Of a stretch of DNA of 41,392 nt, positions 1 to 10,249 are shown one piece after another (positions within the stretch are counted from its first letter, which is position 1; each line of letters opens with the position of its first letter). Under the pieces are notes generated by a model that saw only the letters and a program-made list of their open reading frames with translations, was not told where the DNA came from and made no database searches. Position numbers and translations under genes: made by a program. Source of the stretch: Gamarada debralockiae (Eukaryota; Ascomycota; Leotiomycetes; Helotiales; Hyphodiscaceae); the NCBI GenBank assembly GCA_002803225.1, contig NXFV01000992.1:1-41392 (forward strand), written 5' to 3'.

Positions 1-688
1 TACATCCTCATTACTCCCTCCGTCCGGTGTGGTCTTCAAACTTAACAACGCTGCAACAGTACGCCTACACTGTGGCTACGTACTAGTATTAATATTGACC
101 TCACCCCTCATCGAATTGCTGCACGCTCCGCTCCTCGCAATCAAATCCATATCTGTATGGGCCGCCCGACAAGCTAAACTCGTACCAGAAGCCACACTTG
201 AGAGCAATCCAGGAACTCTTCCCCTGTGACTCGATCTCCTCGCGAATTTTGGCACTCGCGTCTCTCATGACCATGGAATTGTCTCTGTGTATCTCAACAT
301 CGAGAGGGCCCCTTCGAACTCGTCGGGTAGGATCCAGGGAATATTGGTAGTGGCAGCAGCGTCGATGAGCTTGGTTTGCGTGTCGCGGGGAGCAAAGGCG
401 CTCAAGGTGACTACGAGGGCATCTTGTTCCCGAAGAGCCGAAACAAGTGTAGATTGGTCGTCATAGTTGACTTTTTTGACTTGCACACCGGAGGGTAGTT
501 CGGCCGTGCTGTCGACACGTGTGGTGGCGGTTACGATGTTCTTCACAGCTTTGAGCAGTTCTTCTGTGATGAACTTGCCAACATGGTCGCCAGCCTGGTA
601 GAATGTTAGCAAGGCACGGAACATGACTATTAGAGTTGTTTACTTACCCCGAAACAATCGTAAAGTTCTTAATGTAGTTCGCAGCCAT
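1..688 (-). pseudogene. NmrA-like NAD(P)-binding oxidoreductase, broken and cut by the window edge
   Basis: Read on the minus strand, an exon starting at 688 (MAANYIKNFTIV) is followed by a 53-nt intron with a TGCTAAC branch site and an exon from about 594. That exon holds the rest of the Rossmann glycine motif (AGDHVGKFI) and a WILPDEF segment, both typical of fungal NmrA/isoflavone-reductase-like proteins. The gene is damaged. The 41-nt first exon does not join exon 2 in frame. An extra CT in a CTCT run near 303-306 shifts the frame so that translation ends at 265. The continuation (MRDASAKIREEIESQGKSSW, then ...NTST-stop-PQ) is readable in another frame, where a TAG at 76-78 replaces the usual Trp. 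The family is normally about 300 aa, and the 3' end lies outside the window. The family call is from remembered motifs. The breaks are seen directly. Confidence 0.75.
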
Positions 689-768
689 ATTAGTTCGTGT
701 TGGGTTGTTGTGTAGCTTGGAAGTTTGATCGAACAATGAATCGTCTTGATTTCCGAAGAGATGAGGTG

Positions 769-776
769 GTTAAGCA
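769..776. repeat. Left target-site duplication GTTAAGCA
   Basis: This exact 8-bp direct repeat abuts the left terminal inverted repeat of the hAT-like element. The partner copy is at 1199-1206. Removing the element and one copy restores a continuous sequence. Confidence 0.75.
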
Positions 777-1198
777 TAGGGCTCCAATATGAATGATTCA
801 TATATCTTCCCCCAATTCACCACTCGAATTCAAATAATCTTCCGGGGCTTTATAATGAAAATGATTAAAAATTTCATGAAATGAATAAGTCATGTGGAAG
901 GTGATGGGTAAAATTTGCCCTGTGATTTTAAAAATTATTTCCTGAAATAACTCCCTTATTAATTTATTAGTTCAAAGGACAATTTTGTATTATAATACCA
1001 TAGTTTGTTTACAATATATGATTTTAATTTAAAACTCCTCTAAAAAAGTATTTTCAGGCTGGTAAACCTAGAGTTCAGGGAAGGCATAGGCACGTGATAT
1101 CAATCTTAAACTTTATGAATGAGCCCCCCCAGTCCACAAAATATTTGGGATTATTCATGAATGATACCTCAATGATTCAAATACAAATCGGAGCCCTA
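777..1198. mobile_element. Non-autonomous hAT-like element (MITE) with 8-bp target-site duplication
   Basis: The 422-bp AT-rich element begins with TAGGGCTCC and ends with its exact complement GGAGCCCTA. The similarity continues inward for about eight more bases with three mismatches. It is flanked on both sides by the identical octamer GTTAAGCA (769-776 and 1199-1206). An 8-bp duplication plus a short terminal repeat beginning YAGGG is the hallmark of the hAT superfamily. There is no transposase reading frame, so it is a deletion derivative or MITE moved in trans. ATGATTCAT-like subterminal motifs recur near both ends. Confidence 0.8.
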
Positions 1199-1206
1199 GT
1201 TAAGCA
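1199..1206. repeat. Right target-site duplication GTTAAGCA
   Basis: Second copy of the 8-bp direct repeat, directly after the right terminal repeat GGAGCCCTA of the hAT-like element. Confidence 0.75.
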
Positions 1207-1793
1207 TCTTGGTGGTTTATTGAAGCACCAGCAAGTGAGCTTGACTTTATAACCCCGGGCCTGAAGGGCAACATAAGTTCAATATCATCCTGTTTGAGCG
1301 AGTCGTAGAGATGACACCCTATAAGCAGGAGTACGTACTGTATCAGGCCAACCATCACTCTCAAACGGCTAAAGAAGGCACCGTGCACTTACGCCAACGC
1401 TAACCTCGACTCGTATGTGTTCACGCACGACGACACAGCCTGTTGATCTGGCACCGACAACGACGTGAGTGCATTCAATAATGTAATTTTGCTTGTAAAA
1501 GGAAGCGGGTAAGATTTATTGGCATCCTTTCCCGGATTCGTACCTTAACCATCGTCTCGCACACCCTTTAATCCTGTACAAGCTCTGAAGACAGGAGAGG
1601 AATGAACCTATAAGCTAGAGTTATTATGACTCTAGATATTTTCTTACGTATACGTATACAAATTCTATTTTGTAGCAGAACCAATACCGTATCTAATACT
1701 AAATTACACTTTTCCATCCACCCTTTTTGACTCACCTAATCAATAATTAGTAACCTATAAACCCGCTCCTAGACTCAATAATCCTAAGTCTCT
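1207..1793. other. Intergenic, no gene seen
   Basis: No coding pattern is visible between the hAT-like element and the end of the GPCR gene. The part nearest the GPCR stop (about 1620-1790) is AT-rich and probably its 3' UTR and terminator region. There is a short palindromic ACGTATACGT stretch near 1646. Confidence 0.4.
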
Positions 1794-3375
1794 TCAGATC
1801 CATCCATCTGGGCGTTTGTCGCCCGTTGACTCCGTTAACTCTATTGGCCGATTGACATCTGCGATAGCTGCTCCCTTCTTACCCCTGCTCCTCCACCTTA
1901 ACATTGCTAAACTCCATATCCGTTCGTTATATCCGTATACCACTATGGCTCATAGTAAGCAAATGCGTCGAAGGAGAAATGTGGGTGTCCTCACAAGCAT
2001 TGGCCAGTCCAACGAATTGTGTGCTGGACTGCATGACATCCAACGCTCGCGATTTGTGACCACTCAATTCCACAAATCGATTTAAAAGACCCGGGGTCCA
2101 CAAGATAATATATGCAATCGGATATGCATTGAGCAACAACAGCTTTTGAATCTGGAATTCTCGTGCTTTGATCGTGATGCGTTGAGCGGGTGCCTTTGTT
2201 GAGCCACTGGTGGGGCAGGAAGGCGGTGGTCGTCGAATTAAGGCGAGAGGATCGCGGGTGAGTAAGGATGACCTTTCGCTCGGTCGGTTGGAATAACTGG
2301 AGGAAGGCGGCAGAGGAGTGGTAAATTCTGAGCTATGGGGACGAATGAGCTGTCTCATAAAACTGTAAGGGGGAAGTGGCAGAGCCATGTCTTTGGAATC
2401 CGAAGCGAGGGCTTCCTGACTTGACAATGGCTCTTTGGCATTCTCCAGGGGAAGATGATAGTTACTGGCTTCCTTTATGGGAATTTCTGTTCTTAGATAG
2501 CCATCTTCAAACTCGTGAAAAACTTCGAATTCGTTGTACTCATAGGTGGAGTCGTCGATACTGCCGGCAGTTACGCTTTGGCTTGACGTGTCGCCACCTG
2601 AGCCAATGTTGAGATCTTCAATCTCCCTTAGAGCAGCGAAGTGGCGGTGCATGTATATGGATAGGTAGCCGTAAAGACATATTATGATGAAGATGATGGT
2701 GAGGCGCCATCCATGGCCGAGAGTGTAACGGAGAATAGGATCACTGGCAGTGAACCAGCACCAGTTGCCGCTTACAGGTTGGTATGCATTTAAGGCAAGT
2801 CCAGTGAAGCCTAACAGAGATTAGAGAAGACCGCAGATGGTTGGGAGATAGAGTGACAGCTTAGATAAAGACGTACCGGTGATGGATGGGATAATCCAAA
2901 TACCAAGTGTAAGTAGCAACTTTGTCGAGTTTCTTGACTTGGGCTTGTAGTTAAATTGTCTCAGAGTAAAGACAGTGGCAATTGAGATGAAAAGAATAGA
3001 GAAGTCGGTCGCCTACGCGTCTATTTAGTAGCATTTTCGGGGGAGTTACCGGCACTTACTTACCTGCACTGTCATTTGCCCAACCAAACCATTTATCGAG
3101 CAAGGCACGCCCGATGGAATGGATTTATGGGCAAGTGCATATATTCCAGAAATGCTATTATTCAAAGCGTTCACAAAATCTAGAACAATGTTTGGCAACT
3201 TTGAAGTTGAAGTTCGAATGCTCAACTTACCTGCAGCGGCCAAATTGAGAATGAGAGTATGTCTGAAATGTTTCTGTGGTGGCAGAACGAGGTAACAAAG
3301 GAAGATGGATCCTGCAGCAAACATCGAGATGATGCTGCCCACCAGGGTTGGAATCGCTATTGCGAGGTGGAACAT
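1794..3375 (-). CDS. cAMP-receptor-like G-protein-coupled receptor (class V fungal GPCR)
   Basis: Five exons on the minus strand (3375-3231, 3179-3064, 3012-2877, 2810-1995, 1942-1794) join in frame to 453 codons. The N-terminal half carries hydrophobic helices (IAIPTLVGSIISMFAAGSIF; HTLILNLAAADFVNALNN; DFSILFISIATVFTLRQF; LLLTLGIWIIPSITGFTGLA). These precede a WCWFTASDPILRYTLGHGWR extracellular-loop signature and a fifth helix. A long hydrophilic third loop (about residues 210-370) follows. The last helices read LLLNAYPIAYIILWTPGLLN and MQASTQFVG-like with LANALVYGYNERIW. This is the layout of Dictyostelium cAMP-receptor-like fungal GPCRs, predicted in the plasma membrane and coupling to heterotrimeric G proteins. 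The last exon is supported because unspliced reading stops early in a non-conserved tail, whereas splicing at 1994/1943 restores the YGYNERIW end. The ligand is unknown. Confidence 0.85.
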
Positions 3376-4224
3376 TGTGCTTCAAAATTGGGTCAGACAA
3401 AGGAAAAGTTGTGAAGTATTACGTGAAACAAAATTTCAGGAAGCCTGGCTGCATATCCTTCATATATCACTGAAAGATGAACGCTCATTCTCATTCCCTG
3501 TTTGGAACTTAAAGCAAAAGTATGAATCGGGGCCAGGCCCGCTGGCTTCAAAGTCTAACTCGGGGAAGTACGGAACGTTGAAGATGAACTTTAATCTTAC
3601 TTGCCTTAAGCTGGCCTCATTGTTAAGGTTATACGAAGGCGGCCGCAATTGAAATTCGTCCACTTCTCAGGAACACCAAAAGTACGCTATGAACGCGCAG
3701 ATCTATTACTATGCCGAACCTCATCGAAATACTTCAAGTCAATAACAATAAAAGAATAGAAGTATATCTATCTTTTACCTGATTCTTGAATTTCTAGAAT
3801 TGTTACTTTTATTTTAGTAGTGCGGTACGGGTCGCCCCGCTTTGGGCGAACTCAAAAGCTAGGAGAGTTCGTTTCAAAAAAAACTTTACTTGTTAAGGGC
3901 AAAACCTTTATCGTGCTACCCGTACCTATGGAACGAACCTGGTGCGATTTCGAAAACCAAGACTGTAGCAGTACGTTCTCCTTGCTACGTTTCCATCCCC
4001 GGATTTAGAAATCCCATATGATAGCACATGGTCAAACGCCAATCTGTCTGTTGAGTTCAGTACTGTACTGTACAAGTCTCTGCCAAACCAAAGCAAACAA
4101 AATATTGTCGACTAGGCACGTGATCGGTGAAATTGGTGAAGAAATACTTTTAAAAATACCGTGAAGAGCCGGGGTATTCGTAGAATAACAGCATTGACGT
4201 GATCAAAACGTGATCAAATTCAAT

Positions 4225-4264
4225 TACGAACGTCCACAAATGGCCCCTAGGGCCCCACCATTAC
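4225..4264 (+). repeat. Direct repeat, copy 1
   Basis: TACGAACGTCCACAA followed by TGGCCCC and ACCATTAC. The same string recurs at 4365-4395 with one substitution and without a 9-bp TAGGGCCCC insert. Too short to classify. Confidence 0.6.
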
Positions 4265-4364
4265 TCCCAAATGCTTGTTATAGGAGGCCCATAGAAACAA
4301 GGCTGGCACGGCCATGCCACTCCGTGGGCCCACTATTACAAGTATTTAGGGGGTGGGGAGAGAG

Positions 4365-4395
4365 TACGAACGTCCACAAGTGGCCCCACCATTAC
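4365..4395 (+). repeat. Direct repeat, copy 2
   Basis: 31-bp copy of the 4225-4264 repeat, 140 bp downstream in the same orientation. It runs into a GC-rich ACGAAGGCGCGCGC string. Confidence 0.6.
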
Positions 4396-5964
4396 GAAGG
4401 CGCGCGCAATTGAATTGAAAACCGTCCATTTTCAAAACAAGCCAAAATTCGTGAAAACCCGGCCACAAAAATAATCATTTTTAAAATGGAGCTAATAATT
4501 TTAGGCATTCAAATTCTGGGCAGAAGTTAGATATGCTTCTGTTCTTTATTTTGCTATTAAATGGGCATATTCTAGTGAGTTTTGGGGTAGTAATAAATTA
4601 GAGCGCACATAGAGATTTAGGCGAATTTGGTGTTCCTGTGAAATAGGCGGTTTTCATTGCGAGTAAGGTTGGCAAGCCAGATTGTCGGTATCCTGATTCC
4701 CTAGTAACTTGCTTGGGGGCAAGAAACACATTTCGTGCAATGTGTAATGGTCGACAAATCTCCTTCTGGTCGATCTTACCTACGATTAGTGCCACTGAGA
4801 AATTCGACTCGGCAGACTATGGTAGAAGTTTTTCCTTTCCTAAATCCCTGAAGAGATATCCCTATGCCCCGGACCCTCGCTATAATACAGGCCCCGCGTC
4901 ATGAACCTCATTTTTGCAGATCCCCTTTTCCCTTATTGTATAATTATCCCAACCACCACATGCCTCATATCACTCTTCGAATAATGTCAACTAACATGAG
5001 ACACCATACCAGAGAGAAATATTTAGAGATATAGACAAGACCAAGTACCGCATTAATTGCTTTATAGGATACGTTCTAATAAGTAGAAATCTTACTTTTT
5101 AATGAATTGGGACCGTTTTTATGAAGGGAACGGGACTTATACTTTGATCTTCAGGCATGATGCGCATATACCTCCCCTTAAACATGTGTCCTAGGTATGA
5201 TTATTGCCAATAATTGACTCAATTAACAATATATTAATGATTTCTAACTATTGAATTAATAATTAAGGCTTATACCATGCGCAAAGGTCGATAGATCGAG
5301 AAATAGTCACGAAAAGGAGTGTCCCTGGATGCCGCGTCTAGGCACTAGGATAAAAGAGTTAAAGGTCAAGCTTTCTCTGCTTTTACAGGTTAGTAGAGAA
5401 CACAACAAACCTTCTGCTAGTTCTCTCTGGCCACTAGTACACTCCTTGACCAATCTCTTTTCACCCCTCTATCAAAATGTCTGCCCGATGACACTTCTTC
5501 CGTTCCCCTCTCCTGACGCAGGCAAGCTCAATCGCAGCCTCTATGTTTTCTTATCTCTCTTTTTAAAACTTCCGACTTAGTCTATATTCTGTTACTATCA
5601 AGATCCCAATGCTTCGCGATGGTAGGAATTTCGTTTCTCAAAAATCCTGCAAGATACTTTCAAGGCTGTACAAGAATCAAATTCCAAATATACCAATTAA
5701 GACTCGAGAGAATAATTCGCCATGCGTTGGGAAGACGCAGGGTGCTCCAGGGCAGATAAGGATGGCAATCCTGTCTCATTTGTATGTCAAAGAGATACAT
5801 TTCACTAATTGGAAATATGATCTAATAATCGCCAAGTTGAATATGAGAAAGCACAACTGGAGAGGAAGATGGGCAAGTGGCATCTCGTGACTAGAGGAGA
5901 CCTCACTCTTTAGGGTAGGTATCACTGGGTACTTACCTCAAGCGTCCTCCCTCCGACTACATGA

Positions 5965-7610
5965 CTCACAGTTGCAGTGTTGAATTCTCCCTCGACTGTT
6001 ATGATTTATTCATCATCAATCTTGTGTCCTCTGTTTGGACTTACGAGTAAATACCTCCTTCATTAATCAAACCCCCACTCGCCACCCCCCGCCCCCTTTT
6101 CCCCCGCGGGGGATACTGGAATGGCCACTGCCCACCTCTTCTCCGAGGAGCAGTTAACACAGCATTAAACATTGGCGTCATTGGTCAGCTATTGTTTGGT
6201 ATCCTCGGCGACGCCTTCGGCCGAAAGTCTGTCTACGGCAAAGAACTCATCGTCTACATCATCGGCACCATCCCCACGATCAGTCTCCCCAACAGTATCC
6301 CAACACCTACCCTCAAAATGATATGGATCTTTGGTTTCTGCCTACTAGTGGACATTATAATCGGAGGCGACTATCCCATGTCCGCATCTATCATATCACA
6401 ACGCTTAAATCTCCATACCCGCAGTCGGTTGTTGGCTGGGATCTTCTCCAATCAAGTCTGGGAAACGCTCACCGGCTCTGTGGTGACAATCATCATCTTA
6501 CAGTTTTTCAAAAATGGAATCCAAGGTGACGGGCATTACAGCCAACTCGACGCCGTTGGATAATTCAAATAGGTCTGGCGCTAATTCCCGCCTTTGCAAT
6601 ACTTTGGTCACGCCTTCGCATGCCGGAGCGAAAGAAATACATCGAGTCGTGAGAACTCAACATTCCTTCTTCATCCTCAAGCGTACGCCACAATGTTACT
6701 CAGCCAGTGTCTGAAAGTGACATCGATGCTGTGTCTGGTGTGGAGTTGTTGTCCATATGAGCACCCGCAAGGCCCCAACGACCCTCCCAGACCCCTTTAA
6801 CAAATCATCAAGAAGGCCGAAAGGCAAAACTCAACGCTTTTTTCATCTGCTTCTCCGAATGGCACCACTTGAAAACCCTCATCGGAACCGCATCCTGCTG
6901 GTGTCTGCTCGACGTAGCTTTCCACGGCATCAATCTCAACCAATCGGTGTTACTCGTTGATATTGGATTCTCGACAGGGAAGACCCCCTGGGACGCTGTG
7001 ATGAGGAATGCAGCGGGCAGTCTGACCATTGTGATCGCGGGATACGTGCCCGGGTATTCTTTGCCCTCGCGCTTATTGAAAAGTTGGGGCGCCGATGGAT
7101 CCAGATACAAGGCTTCTCAATGGTTGCCCTTATGTTTGCGATTCTGGCGGGTGGATATGGAAAGTTGGGGATAGCGGGGAAGTTCGTTTGCGTTGCTATT
7201 GCACAGGTGAGCCTCCCCATCTTGCACTGGGCGGAACATTTACTAATGTGTATGGTAGTTCTTCAACTTCAGCCCAAACGCAACGACGTTCATCATCCCC
7301 GCTGAAGTTTTCCCTTTCCGGGTCAGGGGATTCGCACACAATCTCTCCGCCGCAGTCAGAAAACTCGGCGCCATTCTCCCTGCACTATTCTCCCTGCACT
7401 ATTCTCCCTGCACTATTCTCCCTGCACTATTCTCCCTGCACTACTTTTCAATTGGCTTGCCGCTCCCACGGTCATTGGACTGGCTAATGTATTATAGATC
7501 TTTCTTTGCTTGTACGTTGGTGGGTGCTGTCAGTACTTATTTCTTGATCTCTGAGACGAAGAAGAGTAATTGATTTGATGAGTGGCAAGAGGCCGAAGCG
7601 AAGGAGAAGA
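5965..7610 (+). pseudogene. MFS transporter relic, phosphate / glycerophosphodiester type
   Basis: Pieces of one major-facilitator protein occur in order but in changing frames. First comes an N-terminal helix (FSLDCYDLFIINLVSSVWTY, about 5986-6047) that ends in TAA. Next is YWNGHCPP...GQLLFGILGDAFGRKSVYGKE (from about 6111), with the GDxxGRK signature of MFS loop 2-3. Further pieces are GGDYPMSASIISQR, a helix near 6480-6520, SEWHHLKTLIGTASCW (about 6850), INLNQSVLLVDIGF, and [20 protein letters not shown] (about 7270-7330). A last helix [20 protein letters not shown] (about 7500-7560) closes the series. These match fungal Pho84/Git1-like H+ symporters of about 500-550 aa. At least one stop and several frameshifts break it. 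Between the first two pieces no AG acceptor exists, so splicing cannot rescue the join. A 14-bp minisatellite disrupts the 3' part. Confidence 0.8.
7373..7442 (+). repeat. 14-bp minisatellite, five copies
   Basis: Five tandem copies of ATTCTCCCTGCACT lie inside the MFS transporter pseudogene, just after the conserved [11 protein letters not shown] region. Fourteen is not a multiple of three, so each copy shifts the frame. The array is itself inactivating and probably arose after selection was lost. Confidence 0.9.
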
Positions 7611-8472
7611 AGGTGAGAAGCTCAAGGTTTAAGGGTTGACAGGCGAGGAACAGAATGACGGTAATATTTTGCAAATTGGTTGTTTCTTTGTAGCAGGATT
7701 CTTCGAAATTGGGATGAATAGAAAATACAGAGCTCGTTATGTGTGTACAATGGACCTTGGATTTAAGATATAGAAGCAAACTTGGAGTTTACCGACAGTT
7801 TGCGGCGTATTTGATAGTCTCGGATGTGAAACTCGGAAATCCATGCTTACTGTCCCATTCGAAGGACATGTTTCAAATACTAGAAGGAGCTTGGGAAATA
7901 ATGCCTTTTCAAGTGTTTGTATCGCGTTTGACTCTTGACCGCTTACTGGATTTCTCTTTCTCCTCTGATGTGCACATCAATCTACCCTGACTCTGCCGCC
8001 GTACAAGTAATATGTACCCGGCGAAGTAACCATATTTGCACAAAAATATATTGTCGTCGTACTCGGCGGCTTTGTAGACGTTCCCGCAAAATACACATCG
8101 CAAGTGCTTGCTTCTGAACAATCGATATTCGCGACATCCGGTTCCTAGTTCGTGCTGGTCGTGCCCTTGAAGCTCTTGAATCACACGTCCGTAGCGGACT
8201 CCCTGCGCTGATGGCTGGAGCAGTACCAAGCACCTTTGCTGTCATTGCTGGTCTTCGCAGCATTCTCGCAGTGCGTGACCATAGCCCCATTGTGGATGAT
8301 ATTACTCCCGCCTGCAGTGCCGTGAGAGAGAATAGGGTTTGATGCCTCCTGCTTTGAGAGAGTTGACCATATCTCACTGTTCAGAATCTCGAAGTTAGTA
8401 TGGAGTAGAGCCTCTCTGAGAGTGATTCGGGAGTCGCACTCGGGATTTGAAGACGCAACAATTGTTCTGCAA
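7611..8472. other. No assignable gene
   Basis: Overlapping reading frames of 60-136 codons occur on both strands but none shows a recognisable domain. On the minus strand a Cys-containing string (RCVFCGNVYKAAEYDDN) near 8030-8110 might be a gene fragment. It cannot be connected to a start or to conserved neighbours. Confidence 0.35.
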
Positions 8473-8630
8473 TCATCCCAATAGAAACTTTTTCCAATGG
8501 GGCCCGGAGGGAATGAGTTCCCTAGTGCTGTCTGATATATCTGTCCCAAACCTCGTCTTTCAGCAACGTCATTCTTCCACTCAACGAGCATTACTCAGAA
8601 TGCTTTATCTGGAGAATAATAATCTTGGGT
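8473..8630 (-). pseudogene. C-terminal remnant of a HET-domain (heterokaryon incompatibility) protein
   Basis: The minus-strand reading VMLVEWKNDVAERRGLGQIY then NSFPPGP is the characteristic end of fungal HET-domain proteins (…LLEW..G.AERRGIG…PGP.WKE..LG-stop). A one-base loss in the C run after PPG shifts the frame. In the other frame the expected ending GPHWKKFLLG-stop follows, with the TGA at 8475-8473. An in-frame stop lies just before VMLVEW. No HET core precedes it; the nearest related sequence is the relic at about 10.25-11.04 kb on the same strand. Confidence 0.65.
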
Positions 8631-9033
8631 CGGATGTGTAAATAGCTGATTTCAACAAAAATAAGTTAATTGGTCTAATAGTAGTGATGTTATCTTAATT
8701 CTAATGATTTCGGTGCTGCAACTGAAGGGAGTTTACTTGTTTGCATTGCCTCCACATGACAGACTAATTGAAAGAACCTACTACCTACGGGGTGGTTGGT
8801 GTGCGTTAGTCTGTGGGTACAGAGGAGGTCGAAGCCTATGTTTATGCTGAGCCATGGCTCGTCACTCACTCGGAGCAGCAGCGTGGGGTGTAGGAGAAGC
8901 GTTACTTGAAGACAATTAATGCGATGGGAAGTGGCGTATATGCTAGCAATGAAAGTGAAGAGGGGTGATGCTATGTGTGGAAAGTGTGAGATTCTTCACT
9001 CGTCCTCATCAGGTATTTTAACGGTCTAACTTG
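8631..9033. other. Intergenic, no gene seen
   Basis: No coding pattern. It is probably the 3' flank of the 233-aa gene together with the decayed interior of the HET relic. Confidence 0.3.
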
Positions 9034-9735
9034 TCACTTCCTCTGCGACAGCTCCAAGACCGCCAGAATGCCCACCACAACCCCAAACTCAAACTCCAGC
9101 CCGCCACCCCTCCGGATCTCTAACACACCCTTCTCGTATAACCTCGTGCTCCTGCCATAGTACTGTGCAAACAGCTGTCCGCGATCGATACACTCCTTGG
9201 GCGAGTACGGTAACTCTTCTTTCAACCACAACTCTACGTCCGCCTCAGCCGTCGTCTGCCCAAACCTCCACGAGAAGTTGCGCAAGACCGGCGGGCAGCC
9301 GGGAACCATCACGAGAGGCAAGGCGCCGCCGTAGTGCTCACGGTACGTCAGTGCACTCGCTTTTTGAAGCGGATGCCATTTAGCAGATGCCGAGAGCGGG
9401 AGCGACGTGCAGATCGCTGCAGCGGGCACTCTTTTGGCTCCTTTGGCAGGCTTGGGAGGGATGCGGCAGGCGGCGTCCACGGTATCGGAACTGAACGCTG
9501 TGAAGAGCTGGATATCGGCGATGGCAGACGGATCCTGGGATATCTCGACACGGTAGAGAGGTGTCGCGTCGATGGTGAGACTGATCTGGTAGCTGCTGGG
9601 AGAATCGCGAGTGATGCGAAAGTAGTCGTGCTGCCGGTCTTCAATGGAGCATGTTTGAATGGGCCCCGCCATGGAACGCCTCATGGGCAGGGAAGGCGAC
9701 ACCGGGGCAGGCGTGTAAGCAGGTAAATCAGACAT
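9034..9735 (-). CDS. Uncharacterised 233-aa protein
   Basis: A single uninterrupted exon of 233 codons plus stop, with GC-rich third positions unlike the relics around it, which supports a live gene. The N-terminus (SDLPAYTPAPVSPSLPMRRS) is Pro/Ser-rich and probably disordered. The middle has alternating short strands (HDYFRITRDSPSSYQISL; PLYRVEISQD) suggesting a beta-rich fold. A central segment resembles a compact domain (ALPLVMVPGCPPVLRNFSWR, ELWLKEELPYSPKECIDRGQ). The C-terminus ends in a short hydrophobic stretch (FGVVVGILAVLELSQRK) that is only marginal as a membrane anchor. I do not recognise the family, though small proteins of this layout are common as conserved unknowns in Pezizomycotina. 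It lies between two HET-protein fragments of the same orientation. The start is the first ATG in the frame. Confidence 0.75.
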   Translation of the reverse strand: MSDLPAYTPAPVSPSLPMRRSMAGPIQTCSIEDRQHDYFRITRDSPSSYQISLTIDATPLYRVEISQDPSAIADIQLFTAFSSDTVDAACRIPPKPAKGAKRVPAAAICTSLPLSASAKWHPLQKASALTYREHYGGALPLVMVPGCPPVLRNFSWRFGQTTAEADVELWLKEELPYSPKECIDRGQLFAQYYGRSTRLYEKGVLEIRRGGGLEFEFGVVVGILAVLELSQRK

Positions 9736-10249
9736 GATGATGAGTGAGGATTCACGACTGATGAGATCTAAAATGCAGGGGAGTCGAATATCGAGAACTG
9801 AGGACCGGTCGTCTATCAGTGGTATATTATCGCGCTTCGATGCTCAGGATTCTGATTCCCTGCAGCACAATTCGAGGCTCCATCACTCCGCCTCGCTGAA
9901 TACCGCTGCGCCACGGACTAAATTTCGCGAAAGTTACCATGTTAGCAGGCGAAGTCCCCCGCGTGCAGCCTACGTTGCTCGGGTTCCAATGGAACTTACA
10001 ATAATGTAAACGAATAGGCAGGCAGTTTAGAAGCTCTCCACAATCACCTAGCAATTTTTATATGTGGACCCCGAGGTCGCCAGTCACGTGCGAATGGGAC
10101 GATATGGACTGCCGAGGAGTCGAAACAGGTCCCTGGCTCACTAGTACAGGCCCGTTCGCCATTACGTAGAAGTGAGTTAGGATTCAGGTTAAATAACAAA
10201 GAGCTCTCCCCAGGGACACCCTCTAAGAAAAGAAGAGCAAATTCCAACA

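Larger units (their letters stand above)
3376..5960. other. Long gene-poor stretch upstream of the GPCR
   Basis: No reading frame here looks like a real gene; those present are short and mutually overlapping. The first few hundred bases are probably the GPCR promoter. An AT-rich patch lies at about 3725-3815 and another at about 5190-5280. A pair of direct repeats is at 4225-4264 and 4365-4395. Short related strings (ACGAAGGCG...GCAATTGAA) occur at about 3634 and 4394, hinting at a degraded repeat family. An ATG in good context at 5479 reads only four codons before a stop and may be a relic of the 5' end of the following transporter pseudogene. Confidence 0.4.

Noticed and set aside
7909..8472. 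Three overlapping minus-strand frames up to 136 codons
   Set aside because: The upper part is explained by the HET C-terminal remnant; the rest has no domain and no consistent frame.
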